From NCBI GenBank assembly GCA_937929805.1, contig CALFUT010000005.1:1-64000 (forward strand): 64,000 bases of DNA. Reading direction: 5' to 3'. A model generated the notes under the pieces. That model was not told where the DNA came from. It ran no database searches and worked only from the letters and a program-made list of their open reading frames with translations. Position 1 is the stretch's first letter, and every line of letters starts with the position of its first letter. Source of the DNA: an uncultured Pirellulaceae bacterium. GTDB lineage: Bacteria > Planctomycetota > Planctomycetia > Pirellulales > Pirellulaceae. Of this stretch, positions 53,771-63,539 are shown one piece after another. Made by a program: the position numbers and the translations under genes.

Positions 53771-56644
53771 ATGATTCGTTGGCATGTTGTTTCAGCGGTA
53801 TTTTGGCGTAACGTCAAACAGTATTTCTCCGGAGTGCTGGGCTATTTGTTCATTGTGGTTTTCGTCACCGTATGCGCTGTGATGGCGTTCAGCCCTCAGT
53901 TTTTTGCGGACAACTTGGCGAACCTTGATCAATTGAGCCGCTGGTTTCCGATGCTGCTGCTGTTCTTTGTCCCCGCGATCACGATGTCGGTTTGGGCCGA
54001 TGAAAAACGGCAGGGGACCGATTCGATTCTGTTTACGCTGCCCGCTTCGGATCTGGACATTTTGCTGGGCAAGTACCTTTCGGTTGCGGCGGTGTACACC
54101 GTTGCGCTGTTGTTTTCGATGACGCAGTTGATCGTCCTTGCACTGGTCGGCAGTCCTGACTGGGGAGTCATCGCAACCACCTACGTCGGCTACTGGTTGG
54201 CAGGTCTGGCTCTTTTGTCGGTGGGGATGTTCGCGTCTTCGTTGACCGGCAGTTCGTCGGTCGCCTTCGTGCTGGGAGCCCTGTTCTGTGCGGTTCCGGT
54301 TTTGATCGGGACTTACTTTCGCGGCTTTGCGGGCATTGAGCGATTGGGCTTTGAGTGGAACCTGCGAGACTTCACGCTGGGGCTAATTCCTTTGACGAAC
54401 GTGATCTATTTTGTTTCGTTAACGCTGCTGATGCTGTACTTGAACTTGGTCGTGGTTGGCGAGCGTCATTGGCGAAGGGGGGAGCAATCAAGTCTGCTGA
54501 CTCAGTTCGCGATTCGAGCCGCTTCGTTGGCGGTCGGGCTGTTGGCGTTTAACTATCTGTGCGGCAATGCGATTTCCAGCACTTGGTCACGAACCGATCT
54601 GACGAACGAAAAACTTTACACGCTGGATGACGCGACCGTCGAAACGCTGCAAAAGGTAAAAGAAGACGATCAGCTAGTGACCGTTCAGGCGTTTGTCAGC
54701 CGAGATGTGCCGCGGAAGTTCGTCAACACGAAGAAGCAGCTGGAAGGCTTGTTGCGACAGTTCGATGAGTACGGCGGTCAAAACGTTGATGTGCGTTACG
54801 TTGATGTGACTCCCAACAGCCAAGCGGAAATTGATGCGAGATTTGTCGGGGTTGAGCCGGAATCGGATCGGTCCGAGGTCGGTGGCCGGATGGTCGAACA
54901 GGATGTGTTCTTGGGCGTGAACATTTTCAGCCCGAACTCGGACGTGACGCTGCCGTTTCTGGGGGAAGGTGCTTCTCTGGAGTACGAACTGAGTCGCTCG
55001 ATTGCCACGGTCGCCGAAAAGTCGGACAAGCTGACGATCGGGATCCTCGAAACGGATGCTCATTTTGGTGGCCCCGAAATGGATGGACGCCGAATTCCTT
55101 GGGCTTACAATTCGGCTCTTGAAGAACTCAAAAAACAGTTTGCCATCAAATACATTGAGGCGAGCGATCTGCCGGATTACTTGCCTGCCAATGAAGCGGA
55201 CGAAGATGATTCGGTATCTGATCAGGAGTCCGACGAAGCGGCCAAGTCATCCAAAAAGACGGCTCCGAATGTTCTGATTGTTGCCGATCCAAGCAGCCTC
55301 GATCAGGCGGGGATGACGTCGCTGGTTAGCTATCTGAAAGCGGGAAACAAGGCGGTTATTCTTGCCGATCCCCTGCCCTTTTTCTGGACGTATCAGAATC
55401 CGACCGGCTTAGGTGTTTTGAACGCGCCGCGGCAGCCAAGGATTCCGCCTCAGTCGCAATACGCTGACATTCTTACCAGCAGCATGGCACCGAAAGCCGA
55501 CGCTGGTCGCGCGACGGCGTTGCTGGACTTGTTGGGGATCGAATGGGACAACGGCCGCACGGCTTGGGGAATCTCTGATCCGCATCCGGGATTCAAGGGT
55601 GAATGGCCAGGGTACTTGGGCAATAGCTGGCCCGAGTACTACGGTCCGTATGAAAAAGCGTTCGTCTACGTGCGAGATCATGGCGGCTCGGTCGCGTTCA
55701 ATGCCGACAGCAATATTTCCAACGGATTGAACGAACTGTTGATGTTCTATCCGGGATCCGTGAAGCCGAAAAAAGATTCCGGGCTAACGTTTACTCCGCT
55801 GGCAACGTTGGGGCCTGATTCGGGAACAACAGACTGGGAGTTTTTGACGAAAACTCCGACTCAACAGGTGCGGATGTTTGATCCTCGAACGGGGCAGATG
55901 TCAGTCGATGAAGAACCGGCTCGCAGTCAGATCACCGGCGGGAATTTGGTTGTGATTGATCCGTTACCTCGAAAATCGGTCATCGATGCAGATGAGCATG
56001 TTGTTGCCGCGCGGATCACGGGCGAAGGGGACAGCGGCGTTGATGTGGTGTTTGTCACGGACGCCGACTTCGTTTCTGACTTGACCGAACAGCAGGAGGA
56101 AGGGCTTGATCAGCGATTGGACAACCTTGCGTTCTTGCAAAATGCGATCGAGGTTTTGGCGGGCAACGAAGATTTTGTGCGATTGAGAAATCGTCGCACA
56201 AAGCCTAGGACATTGGTCAAGCTAGAATCGATCATCGAAACCTACAAAGCGGCTCGCACCGTCCAGCAGCAGGAAGCCGAAACTGAGATTCGTGATGAGC
56301 TAGAAGCCGAGCAGGAAAAGCTGACCAAAGCGACAGAGAAAATCGAAGACAACGAATCGCTTAGCTTCTTCCAGAAGATGCAGCGGACCTCGCAGGAGGC
56401 GTCCGATGCTCAGCGGCGGTTCGATCTTCGCAAGAAGAAACTTGACCGTCAGCTGACGCAAAAGATTGCGAAACTGGAAACCGAGGAGCAAAACAAAATC
56501 TCTCGGTTGGAAAACGCGGTCCGATACGCGTCCATTTTCGCTGCTCCATTGCCTGCGTTGTTGCTGGGTGTTTTCGTGCTGGCCAAACGCCGTAAGAACG
56601 AACAGAAAAACATCGCTCCCGAGCGTCGAGTTGAAGAAGCGTAG
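53771..56644 (+). CDS. ABC-2 permease fused to GldG-type auxiliary domain
   Basis: The 957-residue protein fuses a six-helix ABC-2 permease (about 1-240; FWRNVKQYFSGVLGYLFIVVFV, ADEKRQGTDSILFTLPASD) to a GldG-type extracytoplasmic auxiliary domain (about 260-790; NEKLYTLDDATVETLQKVKED, NVLIVADPSSL, VILADPLPFF). A C-terminal coiled coil (about 820-915, Glu/Lys/Gln-rich) and a final transmembrane helix (IFAAPLPALLLGVFVL) end it. GldF and GldG are usually separate genes. The auxiliary domain has an acidic Ser-rich insert near residues 480-495. Confidence 0.9.
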   Translation: MIRWHVVSAVFWRNVKQYFSGVLGYLFIVVFVTVCAVMAFSPQFFADNLANLDQLSRWFPMLLLFFVPAITMSVWADEKRQGTDSILFTLPASDLDILLGKYLSVAAVYTVALLFSMTQLIVLALVGSPDWGVIATTYVGYWLAGLALLSVGMFASSLTGSSSVAFVLGALFCAVPVLIGTYFRGFAGIERLGFEWNLRDFTLGLIPLTNVIYFVSLTLLMLYLNLVVVGERHWRRGEQSSLLTQFAIRAASLAVGLLAFNYLCGNAISSTWSRTDLTNEKLYTLDDATVETLQKVKEDDQLVTVQAFVSRDVPRKFVNTKKQLEGLLRQFDEYGGQNVDVRYVDVTPNSQAEIDARFVGVEPESDRSEVGGRMVEQDVFLGVNIFSPNSDVTLPFLGEGASLEYELSRSIATVAEKSDKLTIGILETDAHFGGPEMDGRRIPWAYNSALEELKKQFAIKYIEASDLPDYLPANEADEDDSVSDQESDEAAKSSKKTAPNVLIVADPSSLDQAGMTSLVSYLKAGNKAVILADPLPFFWTYQNPTGLGVLNAPRQPRIPPQSQYADILTSSMAPKADAGRATALLDLLGIEWDNGRTAWGISDPHPGFKGEWPGYLGNSWPEYYGPYEKAFVYVRDHGGSVAFNADSNISNGLNELLMFYPGSVKPKKDSGLTFTPLATLGPDSGTTDWEFLTKTPTQQVRMFDPRTGQMSVDEEPARSQITGGNLVVIDPLPRKSVIDADEHVVAARITGEGDSGVDVVFVTDADFVSDLTEQQEEGLDQRLDNLAFLQNAIEVLAGNEDFVRLRNRRTKPRTLVKLESIIETYKAARTVQQQEAETEIRDELEAEQEKLTKATEKIEDNESLSFFQKMQRTSQEASDAQRRFDLRKKKLDRQLTQKIAKLETEEQNKISRLENAVRYASIFAAPLPALLLGVFVLAKRRKNEQKNIAPERRVEEA

Positions 56645-56754
56645 GCGACTGGGGCGATCGCCGCGAACACGTCGACCCTTTGTGTTTGATGTGACTCAGC
56701 GGCAACACAATCATTCGAAATCAATTCAACTGTTTGAAGTTTGATATTTCAATC

Positions 56755-59067
56755 ATGCAAGAATCTACCAAGACTAAAGCTTTTGTTGGCGGCGCGGCCC
56801 TGATGGTGGTTGCCGCGCTCGTCAGTCACTTTGCCAATCAGCCGCGATCGGCCGATGACTTCGCGAACGTTGGCGAGCCATTCTTTGAGAACTTTAATTC
56901 CAGTTCGCAGGCCAGCTCGCTGGAAGTCGTCGCGGTTGATCCGGAAACGGTCCAGCGAAATCGTTTCAAAGTTGCCAAAGTGGACGGCCTGTGGCGAATT
57001 CCCTCGCACGAAGACTATCCGGCTGAAGCTTCGGCCCGTTTGGCGACTACGGCTTCATCCATCATTGGAATCGAACGCGAATCTTTGGCCGGTCGAGGCA
57101 CAAAAGACTTTAAGCGATTGGGCGTGGTGGATCCGCTAAGCGAAGAAATTGACGATCCGGAAGAGGTCGGGCAACGAATTACGCTCAAGGACGATAACGA
57201 TGAAACGTTGGCGGATTACATCGTTGGCAAGCAGGTTGAAGATGTAGCGCTTTCGGCCACCGATCGCCCGTTTGAAAGTGGTCAGAACCGGCAGACGTAT
57301 TTCTACGTTCGCCATGCCGAAGAACAGCAGACATACATCGTGCCGCTAAAGCTGGACCTATCTACAAAGTTCTCGGACTGGATTGACCCGGATCTGCTAC
57401 GGTTTGAGACGTCAGATCTCAGTCAGATCACCATCCGCAATTACTCGTTGACGGAGGAGATCGCCGGCAATCCTCTGATTCCTCAACGCGCGCTTAAGAA
57501 AAAGGACGGCGACATTCTGGCGCTGACGAAGTCTGATTCGAATGCTTGGGAGCTTGCCGGTGTGGAAGAAGCGATCGAAGAGTTCGACGCTGCGGCGGTG
57601 ACGGAGATGATCGGTGTGCTGGACGAACTTCAAATCGAAGATGTTCGTCAGAAGCTAACCTTGCAAGGAAAGCAGCTGCTTACACCCGACTTGAAAGTCA
57701 ACGAAGACCCTGAGCTAATGAAAAATCGCGGGGAGTTTGGCCGAGCGATCTCGCAGTTGGTGGCGGAACTGGAGGAAAAGGGGTTTAACCTCGCAGGGAC
57801 GCAGCAGCAATTGGAACTGGTTTCCAACCAAGGTGAAATTGAGTTTGGAACCAACGAAGGCATGCGTTACACGCTGTACGTCGGTGCTCCGTTTGAAGAG
57901 GGGGACGCCGAGATCAAGGTTGCCGGTGCGGTTGATTCGGCGGAAGGCGACGAATCGGATGAGTCAAAAGAATCATCAGAGGAGAGTGATGGAGGTGCAG
58001 ACGACGCGGCAGCTGAGTCCGACGGTGGGACTGAGGACGAAGAAGCGGACGACGAAGATGACACAAAGAGTCGCTACATGCTGGTTCGGGTCGCCTTCGA
58101 TCAGTCGCTTTTGACCGATCAGCCAGAGAAGCCGACAAAGCCGGAAGAGCCACAGAAGCCTGAAGGGTACACGCCACCGCCAGCTGCTGAGGATGATGCA
58201 GATGCGGCAGATGTCGACGCAGACGGCAAAAACAAGAGCAGTGCCGATGCGGTTGAGGAAAGCTCAGGCGAGTCGTCCGATGAAGACAAGGAAGCGGAAG
58301 AAGACGGCGAAGCCGCTGAGGGCAAAGATTCTGACAAGGCGGACTCGAAAGGTGAGTCTGACGGTTCAAAAGAAGAGCCAACTCGATCGCCCGAGTTCGC
58401 TGCCTACGATGCCGCGATGGAAGATTATGAACAGGCAATGGTTGACTACGAACTTGCGCTGACGCGGTACAAAGATGACCAAGAAGATTTTGGAGAACGC
58501 GTTGAAACGGCCAAGAAACTGGAAGCTGAATTGAACGAGCGATTTGGCGATTGGTACTACGTGATCTCAGGCGAAAACCTGAAGGCATTGCAAGTAAGTC
58601 GCAGCGATCTTGTCACCAAGAAAAAGCCACCGGTGGCACCCGGCGGCAAAGTGCCCAGTGCCCTGCCCGATCGCCCCGATATCTCGTTCGATGGTGTGCC
58701 GGATGAGGTTCAAGTTGATCCGGCTGATGATGCTGATGCAGCGGCGGCATCATCCGATGCGAATGCCGAAACGGAGATGAAGCCAGACTCCCCTGAGCCA
58801 AGTGCCGATGTCGAGCAGCCAGAAACAACGCCTGCCGCAGAGCCTGCGCCTGAACCTTCGGGAAGTCCGTCGACGGAGCCGCCAGTTGAAACTCCAGCCG
58901 AACCAGTCGCGGAGCCAGCAGTTCCGGTAGAGAACGCGGGTGGTGAAGTGGTCGAACCAGCGACCGATGTCCCGCCCGCAGATCCGATTCCCTCGACACC
59001 AACCGCCCCGCCAACGCCAGCGGACGGAGTGCCCTCGGTCGAACCGGTTGGTGAACCCTCTCCATAG
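56755..59067 (+). CDS. DUF4340 protein with acidic and proline-rich inserts
   Basis: The 770-residue protein has an N-terminal membrane helix (AFVGGAALMVVAALVSHFA) and DUF4340 beta-rich repeats (VVAVDPETVQRNRFKVAKVDGLWRIPSHEDY, ADYIVGKQVEDV). A strongly acidic region follows (about 395-445 and 480-560, Glu/Ser/Asp/Ala). The last 130 residues are Pro/Ala/Glu-rich (EPAPEPSGSPSTEPPVETPAEP). ATG at 56755 was taken; an upstream TTG is less likely. It is the third gene of the Gld-type ABC operon, probably the substrate-contact partner. Confidence 0.85.
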   Translation: MQESTKTKAFVGGAALMVVAALVSHFANQPRSADDFANVGEPFFENFNSSSQASSLEVVAVDPETVQRNRFKVAKVDGLWRIPSHEDYPAEASARLATTASSIIGIERESLAGRGTKDFKRLGVVDPLSEEIDDPEEVGQRITLKDDNDETLADYIVGKQVEDVALSATDRPFESGQNRQTYFYVRHAEEQQTYIVPLKLDLSTKFSDWIDPDLLRFETSDLSQITIRNYSLTEEIAGNPLIPQRALKKKDGDILALTKSDSNAWELAGVEEAIEEFDAAAVTEMIGVLDELQIEDVRQKLTLQGKQLLTPDLKVNEDPELMKNRGEFGRAISQLVAELEEKGFNLAGTQQQLELVSNQGEIEFGTNEGMRYTLYVGAPFEEGDAEIKVAGAVDSAEGDESDESKESSEESDGGADDAAAESDGGTEDEEADDEDDTKSRYMLVRVAFDQSLLTDQPEKPTKPEEPQKPEGYTPPPAAEDDADAADVDADGKNKSSADAVEESSGESSDEDKEAEEDGEAAEGKDSDKADSKGESDGSKEEPTRSPEFAAYDAAMEDYEQAMVDYELALTRYKDDQEDFGERVETAKKLEAELNERFGDWYYVISGENLKALQVSRSDLVTKKKPPVAPGGKVPSALPDRPDISFDGVPDEVQVDPADDADAAAASSDANAETEMKPDSPEPSADVEQPETTPAAEPAPEPSGSPSTEPPVETPAEPVAEPAVPVENAGGEVVEPATDVPPADPIPSTPTAPPTPADGVPSVEPVGEPSP

Positions 59068-59168
59068 AATATGGTGTTCTCCGAACGGTCATCAAAGTTC
59101 ACTCGCCCGTCCAAAGCAAGTGAAGTGAAAGGCGTTCGATAGTCTTTCGCAAAGTCGAAAACGAAATC

Positions 59169-59723
59169 CTAATCGCATTTTTTGTTTTGCGAGGAAGGTG
59201 GCATCGTTGTCACCAATTCAACAATCTCGTTGGCGCTGGGGCGGTCGTGAGGGTGTTGGCTTGGATGAAACAGCCGGATGATGCCCTTCGGATCGATCAC
59301 GATGTCACCGCCAAGCTGCCGGATATCCTTGCCCTTTTTCCCGGGAAAGCCGCCGCTGAAAATGTCGCCCAGATACCGCATGATCCGCAACGGGCTCGCC
59401 AAACTCCATAAATTGCCTTTCTCCATGGTGTAGGCGTGATACAGTTTGAATTGAGGATCTAGCAACAAGGGCCAATCCAAGTCAAACGTCTTCCGGTAAT
59501 CGCCAGCCAATTCCGGGCTGTCGAACGTTACGACTTTCACGTCTGCAAATGCTGCGAGTTTCGATTCGAATTCACGCAACTGCGTGAGGTGCCGACGGCA
59601 CGGCGGTCAGCCAAGGTGGCGGTGAAATAACAACACCAACCAGCGGCCGCGGCTGTCTTCAAGGCGATGTTGGTTGCCTTCGGAGTCTAGAAGATCAAAA
59701 GGGATTGCGGGTTTGCCAAGCAT
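59169..59723 (-). CDS. Candidate selenoprotein: AhpC/TSA (SelU/PRXL2-like) peroxiredoxin-like protein
   Basis: From ATG at 59721-59723 a frame runs MLGKPAIPFDLLDSEGNQHR... to LLFHRHLG, meets one in-frame TGA (59607-59609, codon 39), then continues PPCRRHLTQLREFESKL to a TAG/TAA-type stop at 59169. Read as Sec, it gives U39-P-P-C42 exactly where AhpC-TSA_2/SelU-type proteins have CxxC or UxxC (pattern 'LvlFfRHlGC..CR.hl..L'). The downstream part matches the family (DPQFKLYHAYTM, QLGGDIVIDPKG, HDRPSANEIVELV). The total of 184 residues is normal. A SECIS-like hairpin begins 19 nt after the TGA. The alternative is a nonsense mutation. Confidence 0.82.
59572..59587 (-). promoter_or_regulatory. Candidate bacterial SECIS hairpin
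   Basis: On the minus strand TCACGC (59587-59582) pairs perfectly with GCGTGA (59577-59572) around an AGTT loop (59581-59578). The stem starts 19 nt after the TGA and the loop about 25 nt after it. G is the second loop base. This fits the loose bacterial SECIS rule (hairpin within about 16-37 nt of UGA, G in the first two loop bases). Confidence 0.55.
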
Positions 59724-59801
59724 GATTTTTCGCTTCAAAAGGAGTCGGTGAAATCTGACGACAGCTGGCCGGACACTGCTGCCCAAGCATTGACCTCTAC
59801 C

Positions 59802-61172
59802 CTAAACCGGGTTGAGCAAGCGAATGGCAACGGTGACGTAGATCAGAATTCCCAAAATATCGACGATGCCGGCGACAAAGGGATTGCTCATCATGGCCGG
59901 GTCCCAGCCGAGTTTTTCAAAAACAAGAGGAAGTACCGAACCCGTCAGCGTGCCACACATCACCACCAACAGTAGCGTCAGCGGAACCACCAGCGTCGCG
60001 TAGGGCCCCAGCGCTTGATCGTTGGGCACGAACAGAAAGCACGCTGCAAATCCCATCAAGGCCAACCCGCCACCCAATAGCACTCCCATTTTAAGCTCGC
60101 GAATCATCACCCGCCGGTAATCTTGCAGCGTGATATGGCCTCGCGAAAGCGCGGTGATAATCAACGTGGCGCTTTGGCTGCCCGAGTTTCCGCCACTACT
60201 GATGACTAGCGGGATGAATGGCACTAGCCACGCCCACGTTTCGAATGGTTCTTCAAATCGCTGCAATGCAAACGCCGTCATCAGCGCGAAGAAGAACAGC
60301 ACGGCCAACCAGATGCCTCGTTTCCACGTCAGTGTGAAGACGGAAGTCTGCAAGTAGGTTTCGTCCAACGGGTCGACCGCCGCGCTGCGGTGAGCGTCTT
60401 CGGTGGCTTCTTCTCGCATCACGTCGATCACGTCATCGTGCGTGATGATCCCAAGAATCCTGCGCTCGGGGCCAACAACGGGAATGGCCAGCAGGTCCAT
60501 TCGTGCCACATGATTGGCAACGTCTTCTTGGTCGTCCGAGACGCGCACCGCGATCAGATCTGTCTCCATGATCTCCGACAACAGGCGGTCCGGATTTCTC
60601 ATGCTTGTTAGCAACTGTCTTGCTGACACGAGCCCTCGCAGGTGGTCCTCATCGTCAACGACGTAGACATAGTAGATGGTTTCGTAGTCTTCGGATTGCC
60701 GACTGATCTCCTCCATCGCCTGACTCACGGTCAAGGTTTCAGACACCTTCGCAAAGTCGGTGGTCATCACCGCGCCGGCGGTTCCTTCTGGGTATTGGCT
60801 TAGACGCAGGAAGTCGCGACGTTCCTCGACCGGCATTCGCTGAAGAATGTCATCCAATACCGTGTCATCAACTTCTTGCAGCAGGTCGACGCGGTCGTCG
60901 GGAGAAAGTTGAGCGACCATTTTGGCCAGTTGCTCTCGGTCCTGTGTTTCGATGATGGCGATCTGGCGATGGGTTTCGACGTACGAAAACACATCCACTT
61001 GGGTCGTAATGTCTGCATGAGCCAAAACATGCCAAAGCTCGTCGTTGTTCAATCCCGCCATGAAGTCGGCAGTCCGTGAAGGGTGCAACGCGGTGCAGAA
61101 CTCGGCCATCTCCTGCGCGTTGCCGGTGGCCAGCATCTCGCGAAGTTCAGGAAGAAAAAGTGTATTGACCAT
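59802..61172 (-). CDS. mgtE: Magnesium transporter MgtE
   Basis: The 456-residue protein has the MgtE N-domain (about 1-130; LRQ...DPADxAxxL-type repeats, here LHPSRTADFMAGLN, VDLLQEVDD, LQRMPVEERRDFLRL). A tandem CBS pair follows (about 130-260; GLVSARQLLTS, AIPVVGPERRILGIITHDDVIDV). Five transmembrane helices end it, with the pore motif (PLVISSGGNSGSQSATLIITALSRG) from about 320. ATG at 61170-61172 (MVNTLFLPEL) was chosen. It is a Mg2+ channel gated by cytosolic Mg2+. Confidence 0.94.
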   Translation of the reverse strand: MVNTLFLPELREMLATGNAQEMAEFCTALHPSRTADFMAGLNNDELWHVLAHADITTQVDVFSYVETHRQIAIIETQDREQLAKMVAQLSPDDRVDLLQEVDDTVLDDILQRMPVEERRDFLRLSQYPEGTAGAVMTTDFAKVSETLTVSQAMEEISRQSEDYETIYYVYVVDDEDHLRGLVSARQLLTSMRNPDRLLSEIMETDLIAVRVSDDQEDVANHVARMDLLAIPVVGPERRILGIITHDDVIDVMREEATEDAHRSAAVDPLDETYLQTSVFTLTWKRGIWLAVLFFFALMTAFALQRFEEPFETWAWLVPFIPLVISSGGNSGSQSATLIITALSRGHITLQDYRRVMIRELKMGVLLGGGLALMGFAACFLFVPNDQALGPYATLVVPLTLLLVVMCGTLTGSVLPLVFEKLGWDPAMMSNPFVAGIVDILGILIYVTVAIRLLNPV

Positions 61173-61324
61173 GGCGGTCACCTTGGATGGGAGCGAAGCT
61201 TGGAACTGAGCCAAGCGGACTTGGTCTGAAAAATTATGTTGAACGGTACGTCAGAAAAGATACGTCACAATTTTCCCGATCGTCGACAAAAGTCAGAAGC
61301 CGACTTGGGAGCAGAGAATGTCCT

Positions 61325-62464
61325 TTATGCTTTCGTGGCGATCAGCCGGTCTAGCTCGGATTTCAGTTTCGGCAAGATTTCATCATAGCCGAAAGCCCCG
61401 AGAGCTTCTGTTCCCTTTTTAAGATTGACGACCTTGGGGCCGCACCAGAGACCAAGGTCCGCATCGTCCGTTTCGCCTGGCCCGTTGACTCGGCAACCCA
61501 TCACGGCGATCGTGATCGCATGCTCTTTGGCGTACTGAGTCATCTCGCGCACTTTTTCAGCGAGTTCTACGAAGGCCTCGTTTTCAACTCGGGAACAGCT
61601 GGGGCAAGAAATGATGTTCAGGGAATTGAGATTGAAGTCGACAACGCTGCGGACTCGTCCGGCATAAATATCGTTGATGATTCCACGGCCCGCATCGATT
61701 TCTTCGCCCTTGCGGTTGTTAGGCACCGTCAATGAAACGCGAACCGTGTCGCCAATGCCTCGCCCGATCAGTTGCTCGAACGCGATTCGAGTTTTGATGA
61801 CTCCATCTGGCGGCATGCCCGCTTCGGTGACTCCTAGGTGCAACGGGATATCGGGGCGAGCTCCAGCGAAACGGGTGTTGGCTTCGACCACCTTGGCCGG
61901 GTCGCTGTCCTTAAGGGAAACGCAGTAGCGAGTGAAATCAATCGAGTCCAAAAAATCACAATGCTCGAGCGCCGATTCGAGCATCGGAGAAATCGAATCC
62001 TCGGCGTCGAACTTTTCCTTTTTGGCTGGGTCAACGCTGCCGCAATTGACTCCGACACGCATCGCACAGTCATGGTCTGCGGCGATCCCGGCGAGGTAGC
62101 GGACTTTCTCCTGCCATGGCTTAGCCGTTTCGTGATGGTAAAGATGCCCCGGGTTGTAACGGATTTTGTCCACGTGCGGTGCGACGATTTCGGCCAATCG
62201 GTAGTTCTCTTGCAGGTCGACCGAAAGATTGGCCGTCGTCTGTTTTCTGATTTCCGCCAGCGCGGCCGCGTCTTTTTTGCTGTCGACCGCGATTCGCACG
62301 ACATCAGCGCCGGCGTCCTGCATCAATTGAACAAGCGCTACGGTGGCCGAAACGTCCGTCGTTTTGGTGGCCGTCATTGATTGAACTGCGATCGGATTAT
62401 TTGCTCCGATGCTGATCGTCCCAATTTTTACTGCGCGAGTCGGATTTCGCGTGATTTCTACCAT
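61325..62464 (-). CDS. ispG: 4-hydroxy-3-methylbut-2-enyl diphosphate synthase
   Basis: IspG (GcpE) is the iron-sulfur enzyme of the penultimate MEP-pathway step in isoprenoid synthesis. The 379 residues show [33 protein letters not shown] at the start of the TIM barrel. The [4Fe-4S] ligands are in [14 protein letters not shown] and [18 protein letters not shown]. The linker domain end (GTEALGAF) is also present. ATG at 62462-62464. The plus-strand trmL gene starts about 140 bp away, divergently. Confidence 0.96.
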   Translation of the reverse strand: MVEITRNPTRAVKIGTISIGANNPIAVQSMTATKTTDVSATVALVQLMQDAGADVVRIAVDSKKDAAALAEIRKQTTANLSVDLQENYRLAEIVAPHVDKIRYNPGHLYHHETAKPWQEKVRYLAGIAADHDCAMRVGVNCGSVDPAKKEKFDAEDSISPMLESALEHCDFLDSIDFTRYCVSLKDSDPAKVVEANTRFAGARPDIPLHLGVTEAGMPPDGVIKTRIAFEQLIGRGIGDTVRVSLTVPNNRKGEEIDAGRGIINDIYAGRVRSVVDFNLNSLNIISCPSCSRVENEAFVELAEKVREMTQYAKEHAITIAVMGCRVNGPGETDDADLGLWCGPKVVNLKKGTEALGAFGYDEILPKLKSELDRLIATKA

Positions 62465-62605
62465 CGGAGCGCCTTATGTCGGTTTTGGAGCGACCATTTT
62501 GATTGATCGTGGGGCTGCTTACAATGTCGCCGTCAAGGAATGTGATCGTTCGTTCCTGATTAGATCATTATTTCTTTTTTCGACTCATAGAGAGCGACTT
62601 TTCGA

Positions 62606-63130
62606 GTGAATTATCAACCGAGACTAAACATCGTTCTTTATCAGCCGGAAATTCCCGGAAACACCGGTGCGGTGGGCCGGACTTGCGTGGCGTTGGAAGC
62701 CAAGCTTTGGCTGGTTCGGCCGTTGGGCTTTCGCATTGACGAAAAAACGCTCCGCCGTGCAGGTTTGGACTACTGGAAATACCTTGAGTGGGAGGTCGTT
62801 GATCATTGGGATCAGCTATTGGAACGATTGGCCGACACCTCCCGCAGTTCGTCTGAATTGGGCACAAGCGATGGTTCCGTCAAATCGAAGCCAAACCTGT
62901 GGTTGTATTCCCGCTTCGCGACCCAATCGTTCACAGATGTTTCGTATGCACGAGGCGATACACTGGTCTTTGGATGTGAGACATCCGGCCTGCCAGAATC
63001 GATCACAACGGTCCATTCGGAAAAACTGTTACGAATTCCGACTGGTCAGCATGTAAGGAGCCTGAATTTATCTTGCTCGGTTGGCGTCGCGGGTTTCGAA
63101 GCGAGTCGCCAAATCGGTGGGCTGGAGTAG
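62606..63130 (+). CDS. trmL: tRNA (cytidine(34)-2'-O)-methyltransferase TrmL
   Basis: TrmL is a SPOUT-class methyltransferase that 2'-O-methylates the wobble base of tRNA-Leu. The 174-residue protein has the N-terminal NIVLYQPEIPGNTGAVGRTC motif. The trefoil-knot motifs are VFGCETSGLPESI and IPTGQHVRSLNLSCSVGVAGFEASRQ. The start is GTG at 62606-62608, within FSSTREK-like context without a strong Shine-Dalgarno. It is followed by the tRNA-Met gene about 100 bp later on the same strand, possibly cotranscribed. Confidence 0.94.
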   Translation: MNYQPRLNIVLYQPEIPGNTGAVGRTCVALEAKLWLVRPLGFRIDEKTLRRAGLDYWKYLEWEVVDHWDQLLERLADTSRSSSELGTSDGSVKSKPNLWLYSRFATQSFTDVSYARGDTLVFGCETSGLPESITTVHSEKLLRIPTGQHVRSLNLSCSVGVAGFEASRQIGGLE

Positions 63131-63231
63131 GCGGAAAAGTGATTGAAGAATGTGCCGACAAAATCATCCGATAAATTTCCAAATCGGTCGCTTTGGGCTC
63201 GACACCGATTCGCAGATAGCTACTATATCGG

Positions 63232-63305
<74 letters not shown>

Positions 63306-63380
63306 CTTTTTTAAACGATTCGAAAGTCTACGTTTAAGTTATCTGCCGTCAGTCGGCTGCGACGGCAATGATGAGAGCCA

Positions 63381-63415
63381 AAGGGGTAAGTCCTATTGCG
63401 ACTTACCCCTTTTTT
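63381..63415 (+). terminator. Rho-independent terminator after tRNA-Met
   Basis: AGGGGTAAGTC (63382-63392) pairs perfectly with GACTTACCCCT (63400-63410) around a 7-nt loop, followed by TTTTT (63411-63415) and TC. A strong intrinsic terminator for transcripts reading rightward from trmL and the tRNA. Confidence 0.88.
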
Positions 63416-63539
63416 CATTTTCTCAGACGCACTCCGCGTCATCTCTTTTGATCGCCTCAGGGTCGTCGGTTCGTGTTTTGTGAATTGGATATCGCGGTAC
63501 TTTGACTGTCATAGATTCGGATTTTTGGGAGCAGATCAC

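Noticed and set aside
57914-58588. 224-codon minus-strand frame
   Set aside because: It is antisense to the acidic low-complexity part of the DUF4340 gene and shows only Pro/Arg/His-rich sequence.
59169-59579. 136-residue protein starting at TTG 59579
   Set aside because: It would lack the redox motif and the first strands of the fold, while an in-frame continuation upstream restores both across the TGA. The longer reading is preferred.
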